A DNA stretch of 64,000 nt from Candidatus Zixiibacteriota bacterium (GTDB lineage: Bacteria > Zixibacteria > MSB-5A5 > GN15 > JAAZOE01), in NCBI GenBank assembly GCA_023138975.1, contig JAGLON010000015.1:79102-143101 (forward strand), read 5' to 3'. Position numbers and translations under genes: made by a program. Each line of letters starts with the position of its first letter. Position 1 is the first letter of the stretch. Below, one piece after another: positions 1-7,982 of this stretch. The notes beneath the pieces were generated by a model that was given only the letters and a program-made list of their open reading frames with translations, did not search any database and was not told the origin of the DNA.

Positions 1-161
1 TTTAAGTTCTGCAACCTTTCAAAGTTGTTCCCTGTCTTATAATTGCAGGCCTTTACCGGTGATGAGTACTTTCCGGTACGAAACAATTTGCGATAAAGGC
101 ACGTAAGGTAAAAGCACGGGATGGGTAAGAAGTAAACAACAAATGCAGGCTGGAGCAAATC
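1..161. other. Window edge, no supportable gene
   Basis: Reading frames entering from the left edge stop within about 105 bases and give no recognisable protein end. A TolC-like outer-membrane gene is a common partner just upstream of such efflux operons, but nothing here shows one. The last 20 bases carry a weak AG-rich ribosome-binding region for the adaptor gene. Confidence 0.4.
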
Positions 162-1253
162 ATGGTTAAAAAAATCCTAATCATTTTGATGTTTGTAATC
201 GTTGTCGGCGGATCGGTGACTCTGTTGGTCATGAACCTGTCGGCCTCAAAAGAAGTTGACGCCAAGACGATTGCTTGTACAAAGGGTTCCATAGTAGACA
301 AGGCCCTGGCGGTGGGCACAATAGTTCCGCGCGAGGAAATATCGGTCAAGTCGAATATTTCCGGAATTGTAAAAACACTCCACGTTGACATTGGGGACCT
401 GGTCAAAATTGGCGATCCGCTTATTGATATCGCGCCGGATCCGACACCGCTGGAATATGCTCAGGCCAAACGCCAAGTTGAAATTAGTGAAGTCGGATAT
501 GAAAACGCCGAACGAGAAATGAATCGTTTTAAGGCTCTGGTGGAAAAGAAACTTATCGCCGCTCAGGAGTTTGAAAGTGCCAAGGCTAAATGTGACGAGA
601 TGAGGCTTCGTTTAAGTCTTGCTGAGGAAAAATTTGCGCTCATTGAAAAGGGTGAGACGAAGATTGCCGGAAGAGTTGTTGAGAATGTCCTGAAGTCTTC
701 AATTGACGGCATGGTTCTGGTCCGCAATGTCAATGTCGGTGATCCGGTGGTTCCGCTTACCAGTTATCAGTCCGGAACCGAATTATTAGTCATGGCCGAT
801 ATGACCAATCTGATGTTTAAGGGACGGGTCGATGAAATCGACGTAGGTAAGCTGGTCTTAGGCATGCCGGTCGAAATAAAAATCGGTGCGCTGCCCAGCG
901 CTAAAGTTGAGGGTCTTTTAAAAAAGGTTTCACCTAAGGCGCATCAGGATCAGGGCTCCACGGTATTTAATGTTGAAATTGATTTGATCGATGTTGGTGA
1001 TATCGAACTCAGGGCCGGCTATTCAGCCAATGCCGATATTATAATAACTAAGAAAGAAGATATCCTGCTTATTCCCGAGAGATTGATCGAGTTCGTTAAT
1101 GATACCGCTTATGTGAATATTCATGATACACTGGGTACCCAAAACAAAACTCCAATCGAAACCGGACTCTCGGATGGAATCAATATTGAAGTAACAGAAG
1201 GCTTGTCAGATGGACAGCTTTTAGTTGAACTTCCTCCGAAACAGATTGAATAG
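162..1253 (+). CDS. HlyD/MacA-family efflux periplasmic adaptor
   Basis: Probable membrane-fusion subunit that links an inner-membrane ABC exporter to an outer-membrane channel. The 363-residue protein starts with one hydrophobic anchor (about residues 4-26). A lipoyl-like half domain follows, with the motif SGIVKTLHVDIGDLVKIGDPL. A helical hairpin rich in A, E, K and R spans about residues 100-165, and the second lipoyl half and beta-barrel region contain DGMVLVRNVNVGDPV. It lies 18 bp before the first permease and so probably shares its transcript. The substrate cannot be inferred; MacA-like systems export macrolides, peptides or lipids. Family assignment is firm. Confidence 0.9.
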   Translation: MVKKILIILMFVIVVGGSVTLLVMNLSASKEVDAKTIACTKGSIVDKALAVGTIVPREEISVKSNISGIVKTLHVDIGDLVKIGDPLIDIAPDPTPLEYAQAKRQVEISEVGYENAEREMNRFKALVEKKLIAAQEFESAKAKCDEMRLRLSLAEEKFALIEKGETKIAGRVVENVLKSSIDGMVLVRNVNVGDPVVPLTSYQSGTELLVMADMTNLMFKGRVDEIDVGKLVLGMPVEIKIGALPSAKVEGLLKKVSPKAHQDQGSTVFNVEIDLIDVGDIELRAGYSANADIIITKKEDILLIPERLIEFVNDTAYVNIHDTLGTQNKTPIETGLSDGINIEVTEGLSDGQLLVELPPKQIE

Positions 1254-1271
1254 CCGGTCAGGGTATAGCAT

Positions 1272-2507
1272 ATGTACGCATTATTATCGGTAAAACAATT
1301 CTTTCGCGATTTGCGAAGCCAAAAACTCCGCACCTTCATGACGATGTTCGGAATCCTCTGGGGTACCGTTTCGATTATTCTGTTGATGGCGTTCGGAACC
1401 GGTATGCAGGAGTTTCAACAAAAGCGGTTCAAGGGGCTCGGTGAGAACATCTGTATATTCTGGCCGGGAGTAACTTCCAAACCGTGGAATGGTTTGCCGC
1501 GAGGACGTCATATCAGGTTTGTCTCTGAAGATGCCACTCGTATAAGGGAGATGTATCCGGTTATTAAACACATTTCACCGGAATTTCCTCGATCCAATGT
1601 CATGCTAAAATCTCATAAGAATAATCTGACGGCCCAAGTGATAGGTGTTTGGCCTGAATTTCATAAAATGAGAAATATTATTCCAGCAGCCGGCGGTCGG
1701 TTTATTAACGATAAAGATATGGAAAAAAAGCGCCGGACGATTTTCATCGGAGACCGGCTAGCCGAGCAACTATTTGCCGGAGAAGACCCGGTCGGACAAA
1801 CGCTTCAGGTGCGAGGCGCACCTTTTGTAGTCGTCGGTGTTATGGTGTCCAAGGATCAAAATTCCAGCTATGGCGGGCGCGATAATCGCAATGCCTATAT
1901 AGCGTCTGAAACATTTCTTACGATGTTTTCCCGTCGTTATCCCAATAATATGGTCATTCAATCGACCAATGACAATAACATCCAGGAAGCGATAGACTCA
2001 TTTAAGAGTTACATGGCGGCTAAGTATAATTTTGACCCGACCGACACCGAAACGTTAGGAACTTGGGATGTGACGGAAGGGTTTAAATTCATCACTAACT
2101 TCTTTGTCGCTTTTCGGATGTTTCTTCTCTGCATTGGCTGCCTGACTTTGGTAACAGCTGGAATCGGCGTTACCAATATCATGAACGTCGTTTTGGAGGA
2201 GCGTACTAAAGAAATTGGAATCAAGATGGCCCTGGGTGCGAAAAAGCGAACAATTATGAGCCAGTTTATGTTTGAAACAGTGCTGTTAACCTGCATTGGC
2301 GGTTCCATCGGCTTTATTATCGCATACGCGATTGTGATGGTATTCCCATTACTAAATCTTACGGAGCATATCGGGACACCTACCATTCATGTTTTTGAAT
2401 CGGTCATGACTATTTCAATACTGGGAATTGTCGCATTCTTATCAGGATTCTTCCCGGCCCGGCGAGCGTCGAATATGGAGCCGGTTAAAGCTCTCAAGCT
2501 ATTTTAG
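1272..2507 (+). CDS. MacB/FtsX-type ABC transporter permease (first of two)
   Basis: 411-residue inner-membrane permease of the MacB/LolCE type. It has one N-terminal membrane segment (about residues 20-42, GILWGTVSIILLMAFG), a large periplasmic MacB-PCD domain, then three C-terminal membrane segments and the FtsX signature VVLEERTKEIGIKMALGA. Classical MacB carries its ATPase domain on the same chain; here the ATPase is a separate gene at 3789. The next gene is a clear paralogue, so the transporter is probably a permease heterodimer. It is separated from that gene by only 7 bp. Confidence 0.92.
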   Translation: MYALLSVKQFFRDLRSQKLRTFMTMFGILWGTVSIILLMAFGTGMQEFQQKRFKGLGENICIFWPGVTSKPWNGLPRGRHIRFVSEDATRIREMYPVIKHISPEFPRSNVMLKSHKNNLTAQVIGVWPEFHKMRNIIPAAGGRFINDKDMEKKRRTIFIGDRLAEQLFAGEDPVGQTLQVRGAPFVVVGVMVSKDQNSSYGGRDNRNAYIASETFLTMFSRRYPNNMVIQSTNDNNIQEAIDSFKSYMAAKYNFDPTDTETLGTWDVTEGFKFITNFFVAFRMFLLCIGCLTLVTAGIGVTNIMNVVLEERTKEIGIKMALGAKKRTIMSQFMFETVLLTCIGGSIGFIIAYAIVMVFPLLNLTEHIGTPTIHVFESVMTISILGIVAFLSGFFPARRASNMEPVKALKLF

Positions 2508-2514
2508 GTAGATT

Positions 2515-3774
2515 ATGAAACCTTCAATATTATTCAATGTCTTCGCGCAGGATTTTAAGAAACAGCGGAAACGCATGGTTCTGACCCTGATGGCTATTCT
2601 TTGGGGCACCATGTCAATCATGCTGCTTTTGGCTTATGGCGAGGGGATGAAAGACCAGTTTTCCAAGAACTTAAACGGTCTGGGTGAGGGTATTGTTATT
2701 TTATGGGGCGGTCAAACGTCAGTACCTTTTCAGGGATACGGCAAAGGGCGAAGAATTCACCTTCACCCGGAAGATGTTGATTACTTGAAGGGAAGGATGC
2801 CGGAGCTGGAAATTGTTGCCGCCGAATACATTCGCTGGGGCGCGGAAATAAAGTACAAGGATAAACTGATTTCTGAACGCATTAACGGTGTCTATCCTGA
2901 ATACAAAGAGATTAGAAACTTTATCCCCGAGATGGGCGGCCGTATGATAAACGAATTGGATATGCAATCCCGTCGCCGGGTCGCGTTCCTGGGGAACGAG
3001 GTCAAGAACCGTTTGTTTGGATACGATACGCCGGATGAAAATATAATTGGTGAAACTATTCAGATTAATTCGACACCATACACAGTCATCGGAATAATGC
3101 AGCCGAAAATTCAAATGAGCTCATATCAGGGATCGGATGAAGATGTCATTGCGATTCCGGCAACGACGTTTCACGCTATTCTCGGAGATCCCTACCTCGA
3201 TAACATCATTTTCAAACCGGCTGAGGGATTCACTTTTGAAGATATCGAATCAAGGCTTTTTAGTGTCATGGGCAGCAAATACAAATTTGATCCGAATGAT
3301 GACCAAACCCTTCACACCTGGGATATTATGGAAGAGCGTAAAGTCACAATGGATATTTTTCAGGTTATTCAGTATTTCCTTGGGTTCGTTGGCGGGTTGA
3401 CATTAATAATCGCCGCCGTTGGAGTTGCAAATATTATGTACGTTTCCATCAAAGAGAGGACCCGTGAGATCGGTATCAAGATGGCTATCGGTGCCCGGCG
3501 CATATATATCTTGATGCAGTTCATCGTGGAAGCGCTGGGGATTACGTTCTTAGGTGGAACTTTAGGGATCTGTTCTGCGTATCTATTAACAGAGTTATTC
3601 AAAATGGTTCCGATTGAATCTGAGGTTCTTAATTTTATGGGACGCCCGACGGTGTCACTGGAAATCGGAATAACCGTGACAGTAATTCTTGGCATCTTAG
3701 GATTTTTCGCCGGATTATTCCCGGCCATGAAAGCTGCCTCGGTAAATCCTAATGAAGCCCTTCGGTATGAGTAA
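2515..3774 (+). CDS. MacB/FtsX-type ABC transporter permease (second of two)
   Basis: 419-residue paralogue of the preceding permease with the same plan: N-terminal membrane segment (ILWGTMSIMLLLAYGEGM), periplasmic MacB-PCD domain, three C-terminal membrane helices and the signature SIKERTREIGIKMAIGA. The paired order of two related permeases suggests an obligate heterodimer served by the ATPase that follows 14 bp downstream. Substrate unknown. Confidence 0.92.
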   Translation: MKPSILFNVFAQDFKKQRKRMVLTLMAILWGTMSIMLLLAYGEGMKDQFSKNLNGLGEGIVILWGGQTSVPFQGYGKGRRIHLHPEDVDYLKGRMPELEIVAAEYIRWGAEIKYKDKLISERINGVYPEYKEIRNFIPEMGGRMINELDMQSRRRVAFLGNEVKNRLFGYDTPDENIIGETIQINSTPYTVIGIMQPKIQMSSYQGSDEDVIAIPATTFHAILGDPYLDNIIFKPAEGFTFEDIESRLFSVMGSKYKFDPNDDQTLHTWDIMEERKVTMDIFQVIQYFLGFVGGLTLIIAAVGVANIMYVSIKERTREIGIKMAIGARRIYILMQFIVEALGITFLGGTLGICSAYLLTELFKMVPIESEVLNFMGRPTVSLEIGITVTVILGILGFFAGLFPAMKAASVNPNEALRYE

Positions 3775-3788
3775 TTGAGGATAAAACG

Positions 3789-4493
3789 ATGATTGAAATG
3801 ACTGGCATTAGAAAAGCGTACCAAACTGGAAAAATAACGTTTGAGGCTTTGCGCGGAGTCGATATCTCCATCAAAGAAAATGAATATATTGCCATTGTCG
3901 GGCCGTCCGGTTCCGGAAAATCAACCCTGATGAACCTCATGGGCTGCCTCGATAAACCGACCGGAGGCGAGTTTTATCTCGATACTGAACGGGTGGAAAC
4001 ACTCAGCCCGAATCAATTAGCCGATATCCGTAATCGCAAGGTTGGGTTTGTGTTTCAGGCCTTTAATCTTCTTCCCTACGCCACCGCCTACGAAAATGTT
4101 GAATTACCGCTACTATATGCTGGATTAAGCGGGAAAGAACGCAAGGCGCGAGTTACTGAGCTTCTTAACCGGGTTGGGTTGGGCGATAAAATGGCCAATA
4201 AACCGACAGAAATGTCGGGCGGAGAGATGCAGCGAGTGGCAATTGCGAGAGCTCTGGCAAATAAACCAAAACTGATTCTGGCTGACGAACCGACCGGAAA
4301 CCTTGACACAAAATCGGGCCGGGCGATAGTTGAAATCTTTAATGATCTTTGGAAAGACGGCCACACAATAGTTATTATAACACATGATATGCATATTGCT
4401 AAACGATGTCAGAGGATTATTCGTCTCAAAGATGGTCTTCTTGATACTGGAAACGAAGAAGAAGAACAAGAACAAAGTTTGAAGGTAGCATAG
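3789..4493 (+). CDS. ABC transporter ATP-binding protein, LolD/MacB type
   Basis: 234-residue ATPase that would power the two preceding permeases. All nucleotide-binding motifs are intact: Walker A GPSGSGKS (residues 38-45), Q-loop Gln90, signature MSGGEMQ (about 142-148), Walker B LILADE (162-167), D-loop GNLD and H-loop His199. The first 220 residues match the stand-alone LolD/MacB ATPase length. An acidic, Glu-rich C-terminal tail is extra. It is the last gene of the operon, followed by a strong terminator. Confidence 0.95.
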   Translation: MIEMTGIRKAYQTGKITFEALRGVDISIKENEYIAIVGPSGSGKSTLMNLMGCLDKPTGGEFYLDTERVETLSPNQLADIRNRKVGFVFQAFNLLPYATAYENVELPLLYAGLSGKERKARVTELLNRVGLGDKMANKPTEMSGGEMQRVAIARALANKPKLILADEPTGNLDTKSGRAIVEIFNDLWKDGHTIVIITHDMHIAKRCQRIIRLKDGLLDTGNEEEEQEQSLKVA

Positions 4494-4523
4494 AAAAACC
4501 TGCCTCATAATCCTTCACATGCC

Positions 4524-4557
4524 CCGCCTGCCGGACCCCTCCCGGCGGGCGGTTTTT
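4524..4557 (+). terminator. Rho-independent terminator of the ABC export operon
   Basis: An 11-bp GC-rich stem (4524-4534 with 4542-4552, including one G-T wobble) and a 7-nt loop are followed by five T. It lies 30 bp after the ATPase stop codon. The opposite strand has no T run, so it serves only the plus-strand operon. Confidence 0.85.
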
Positions 4558-4576
4558 ATTAAGGCTTCATAGCAAA

Positions 4577-5839
4577 TTACCCTTTAGGCTTTTCTATCCT
4601 TCTGATGCGCAAATAGAGCAAAATGGCCAGGAATGTTATTACTAAAGTAGCTCCTCCAAGACCTTTTCTTCTGAAATAATACTCGTCTATCAGCTCAGCT
4701 GACTTCACTTTTACAGAATCAGCTTTGGCGATACCTTCTTCAGCCTTGGGAACGACTACTGAAGCGTCAAAACTATGAATATGGGTTCTCGTCTGAATTA
4801 ATGATTGGTCAACTTCCTTCAGAAGAAATTCCTCGTTGGTGGTCATCATACCTTTTGCTTGTGCGTCCTTCAATACAGTCAAAGCCGCTTCATGGGCAGC
4901 AACCAGAGCATTGATAGCATTTCTAACGCTATCGGCTGTCTGTGAGCCTCGGGTTCCATCATCATGATCGTGGCAATCGGCGCAAATACCCGGTTCAGTC
5001 GAACCAATCATCTTATCAGATGGATGTTCGATCCGGTGGTTGGAATGACAGGTTGCGCACATGGGGAAGTCATTTTCGGCATAAGCCTTCATGTGCGGCG
5101 ATTTTAAGAATAATTCGGATTCTATCGCATGGCAATTGCCGCAGACCAAAGCCAGGTTGTCAACCCCGGGCGGAGCGGCTCCATGATTGCTGTGGCAATC
5201 GTTACAGGCTGGCGCTCCGAGATCTTTATTGACTAACAGAGCATGACCATGCACTGAAGCCTTGAAATCATCAAGCTGATTGGTAGCGATGCCATACTCT
5301 GCCATATAGTCTTTATTAGAATGGCATTTGCCGCAAGTTTCTGGCACATTAAGCGGATGAGTACTGGAGTGCGGGAGCTTACCATCACCAATCTGATGAA
5401 CTGTATGACATGAAATACAGGTCGCGACTTTTTTATCCTTATGTTTAGACAGTCGCTGTCCATGCACCGACGTTTTATATTTTGACAGCTGATCTACGGG
5501 CAATGACGGGTTGTGTTGGCGCATATAGGTGGCATCGGAATGGCATCGCGCGCAGAAGTTTGGAACTTCGTTGAACTTTGGAACTCCCCGATAATTCTTG
5601 GCTGACCTGACACCATCCATGTCCTCGGCTTCGGTGTCACCGCCATGACACTCAACGCATCCCAGCCCTTTCTGAAAATGAATATCTTTTGAAAACAGAT
5701 GAGTAGGCCCGTCTTCTTCTTCCCATTCAGCATGGCACTCAAGACAGTTTTTAGAATTGGTGGCCAGAGCCATCGAACAATTCAGCAGGCCTATAAGAAT
5801 CAAAATAAATATATTTTTCATAAAACGACTCCTATTCAA
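4577..5839 (-). CDS. Nonaheme membrane-anchored cytochrome c
   Basis: 420-residue exported multiheme cytochrome. A signal peptide (ILILIGLLNCSMALA) is followed by nine CxxCH heme sites in order: CLECH, CVECH, CARCH, CISCH, CGKCH, CNDCH, CGNCH, CATCH and CADCH. Then come a heme-free helical stretch, a C-terminal membrane helix (about residues 391-411) and a short basic tail. It is the third gene of a Rieske-cytochrome b-cytochrome c operon and overlaps the cytochrome b gene by 8 bp. In that position it would take electrons from the Rieske centre and pass them to periplasmic partners. Compared with canonical bc1 complexes, a nonaheme protein replaces mono- or diheme cytochrome c1. The role is inferred; the heme count is read directly. 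Confidence 0.9.
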   Translation of the reverse strand: MNRSRFMKNIFILILIGLLNCSMALATNSKNCLECHAEWEEEDGPTHLFSKDIHFQKGLGCVECHGGDTEAEDMDGVRSAKNYRGVPKFNEVPNFCARCHSDATYMRQHNPSLPVDQLSKYKTSVHGQRLSKHKDKKVATCISCHTVHQIGDGKLPHSSTHPLNVPETCGKCHSNKDYMAEYGIATNQLDDFKASVHGHALLVNKDLGAPACNDCHSNHGAAPPGVDNLALVCGNCHAIESELFLKSPHMKAYAENDFPMCATCHSNHRIEHPSDKMIGSTEPGICADCHDHDDGTRGSQTADSVRNAINALVAAHEAALTVLKDAQAKGMMTTNEEFLLKEVDQSLIQTRTHIHSFDASVVVPKAEEGIAKADSVKVKSAELIDEYYFRRKGLGGATLVITFLAILLYLRIRRIEKPKG

Positions 5840-6956
5840 CCAAATATCCGATGAGGGTCATGGTGATGATAAACAGCACCACGAAAATACCGAACCACAT
5901 TATCCAACGGGAAGGTTTATTCATGGCAGACTTGCGGTCAATGAATGGAATTAATGCCCACATCAATCCACCGGCAGTGAACAAGCCCATCCCGACTAAT
6001 TCACCTTCAATAAACCAGATATGCGCCGGGAGCATTTTCAAAGCCTGAAAAGCGAACATGAAATACCATTCAGGTCGAATCACTGCGGGAGGCGCACCAA
6101 AGGGATCAGCTTTCTCTCCCAATGGCCAGTGAATAACCCCGATACCATCCGGAAAGAAAACCGCGAGAAGCGCCAACACATTTAGCATTATCAACCAGAT
6201 AAGCGCATCTCGATATATGAAGTTTGGGAAAAACTTCATATAGGATTTTTCTTGTGGCGGTTTCTGATTCCAATGGAGCGGCTCACTCATCCCCAGACGC
6301 TGCACAAATATCAGATGCAGCGAAATTAGGCCAATAAACAGAGCGGGAAGAATGGCAACATGCAATCCAAAAAAGCGCCCGATAGTCGCTCCGGTAACTT
6401 CCTCGCCGCCTCGCATAACTACAAGCAGATAATCTCCAATTACCGGAACAGCGCCAGCCATTCCGGTGCCAACCCTGGTAGCAAAGAAGGCGAGTTCGTT
6501 CCACGGTAAAAGATAACCGGAAAACCCGAATCCCATCGCCAGTCCTAATACTCCAACACCAGTCAGCCAGGTTAATTCCCGCGGTTTACGATATGCCTTT
6601 GTAAAGAACACGGTAAACATATGCAGGAACGCAGATAAAATCATCAGGTTGGCTGACCATGAATGGATTGAGCGAATCAACCAGCCAAATGATACTTCTG
6701 ATACAATGAATTTTACTGACTCATAGGCTGAATCCGCACCTGGGCGGTAGTACATGAGAAGCAAAATACCGGTACAAGCTTGAACGATGAAAAAGAAGAG
6801 TGTCAGTCCACCGAAGTAGTAAAACATCGAATGCGAGTGCTGGGGAACATTTTTCTTACTCATGTAGTCTACCAGCGCATCCAACTTCAACCGCTCATTC
6901 AAGTAATCATAGAATTTATTGTCAGTTAATATATTTTTATTACCAAGGTTTGGCAT
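5832..6956 (-). CDS. Cytochrome b subunit of a menaquinol:cytochrome c reductase (b6 plus subunit IV fused)
   Basis: 374-residue membrane protein with about eight helices. Four heme-b ligands are visible: His98 and His112 in one helix, His199 and His214 in another. The 15-residue step of the second pair is the cytochrome b6 type rather than the bc1 type. The quinol-site region reads PWNELAFFATRVG, and the PEWYF motif of subunit IV appears near residue 297, so both halves lie on one chain, as in some Firmicutes and many uncultivated phyla. It sits between the Rieske gene (1-bp overlap) and the nonaheme cytochrome. Confidence 0.93.
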   Translation of the reverse strand: MPNLGNKNILTDNKFYDYLNERLKLDALVDYMSKKNVPQHSHSMFYYFGGLTLFFFIVQACTGILLLMYYRPGADSAYESVKFIVSEVSFGWLIRSIHSWSANLMILSAFLHMFTVFFTKAYRKPRELTWLTGVGVLGLAMGFGFSGYLLPWNELAFFATRVGTGMAGAVPVIGDYLLVVMRGGEEVTGATIGRFFGLHVAILPALFIGLISLHLIFVQRLGMSEPLHWNQKPPQEKSYMKFFPNFIYRDALIWLIMLNVLALLAVFFPDGIGVIHWPLGEKADPFGAPPAVIRPEWYFMFAFQALKMLPAHIWFIEGELVGMGLFTAGGLMWALIPFIDRKSAMNKPSRWIMWFGIFVVLFIITMTLIGYLVE

Positions 6957-7408
6957 CAGGCTTCCTCCTTTGATATAAAAATACCGCTGTCGATTTCATT
7001 GACAACATATTGTTCCAAAGGTTTTGGAGGCGGGCCTGATATGTTTTTCCCATCAAGATCATAGCGTCCATTATGGCATGAACACCAGATAATTCCCAAA
7101 TCAGGGCGGTGTTGTACGGTACAATCCAAATGAGTGCAAGTTGCGGACAAAGCCTTGAGGGCGCCATCAGAGGTGACACAGATAATGCCTAATTTGCGCC
7201 CGAATTTGAATGTCTTCGCTTTCTTCGGATCCGCTTCAATATCCGCTCGCGAAAACTCCAACTTGACTTGGGATACATTAGCTTCGCCTGACTCTGGTGG
7301 AGTGATAAATTTTAATATGGGGAAGAAGATAGCCGCGCATACACCCAGTATTCCTCCGGAAGTTAATACTTCCAGGAATCCTCTCCGTGAGACATCTTTT
7401 TTCGGCAT
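6956..7408 (-). CDS. Rieske iron-sulfur protein
   Basis: 150-residue 2Fe-2S subunit of the same oxidoreductase. The N-terminus has a twin-arginine motif SRRGFLE and a hydrophobic segment, which fits export by Tat with an uncleaved anchor. Cluster box 1 is CTHLDC (Cys91, His93, Cys96) and box 2 is CSCHNG (Cys109, Cys111, His112). Family knowledge makes C91, H93, C109 and H112 the ligands and C96-C111 the disulfide. It is the first gene of the minus-strand operon, opposite the nap promoter region. Confidence 0.95.
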   Translation of the reverse strand: MPKKDVSRRGFLEVLTSGGILGVCAAIFFPILKFITPPESGEANVSQVKLEFSRADIEADPKKAKTFKFGRKLGIICVTSDGALKALSATCTHLDCTVQHRPDLGIIWCSCHNGRYDLDGKNISGPPPKPLEQYVVNEIDSGIFISKEEA

Positions 7409-7700
7409 ATCCGCCCTTTCATAATCTGGAGACCCGGTTATAAAATTGCATCGCTTACCGCAAGGTAGATAATTTATTTGTCGATTTATACATTATCATG
7501 CTTTGAGTTACCACCGACAAGGAAAATCTGCGCGATTACTTTTATTCTATGTTTTTCTTAGTTAGTCAATATGATCTAAAAGAACCATCATTGGAATTGA
7601 CTCAAGTCAAATTATCTAGAGGTATTTTTATTTTAATTGATGTTTGCGGAGATCTTTTTTATAGTAAAAACTACGTCGCATTTCATGTGGGGAAATTACA
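7409..7700. other. Divergent control region between the Rieske-b-c operon and nap
   Basis: 292 bp of AT-rich DNA separate the two divergent respiratory operons. It holds a perfect FNR-family palindrome (listed separately) placed for control of the nap side. No convincing sigma-70 hexamer pair is visible for the minus-strand operon. Confidence 0.5.
7597..7610 (+). promoter_or_regulatory. FNR/CRP-family operator upstream of nap
   Basis: A perfect 14-bp palindrome, TTGAC-TCAA-GTCAA, matches the half-site TTGAY-N4-RTCAA used by FNR, FixK and Dnr-type regulators. It lies about 90 bp before napD. If it is a class II activator site (centre near -41.5), transcription would start near 7645. No regulator gene of this family is in the window. 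This fits anaerobic or nitric-oxide-responsive control of nitrate respiration. Confidence 0.7.
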
Positions 7701-7949
7701 ATGGTCATCTCAAGTTGGGTTATACACAGCTCAGAGTCATTATTCGACAAAATCAAGACAAATCTTACCGCCATACCAAATATTGAAATTACTGATGAGC
7801 AGGATTTCAAATTAGCCGCTGTTATCGAGACAAAATCGACTGCAGAGGCTGCTGATTTGGCAAGTCATGTTCGCGGCATGGAAGGTGTGAACGGGTTGGA
7901 TATTGTTTCGCACTTCTTTGAGGATGAAACACTGGATAAAAAAGAATAA
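7701..7949 (+). CDS. NapD-type nitrate reductase maturation chaperone
   Basis: 82-residue cytoplasmic protein with the NapD opening VISSWVIHSSE and the later motif ADLASHVRGMEGVNGLDIVSHFFED. In the family, NapD binds the Tat signal of NapA and holds back export until the molybdenum cofactor is inserted. It starts the nap operon directly before napA. The ATG at 7701 has a GGGGA ribosome-binding site 8 bases upstream. Confidence 0.85.
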   Translation: MVISSWVIHSSESLFDKIKTNLTAIPNIEITDEQDFKLAAVIETKSTAEAADLASHVRGMEGVNGLDIVSHFFEDETLDKKE

Positions 7950-7982
7950 TAAAAAATAAATTTAGAGTTAGGAGTTTAGGTC

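Noticed and set aside
7549..7815. An 88-codon ORF overlapping the nap control region
   Set aside because: It overlaps napD in another frame and contains the FNR site; napD has clear homology.
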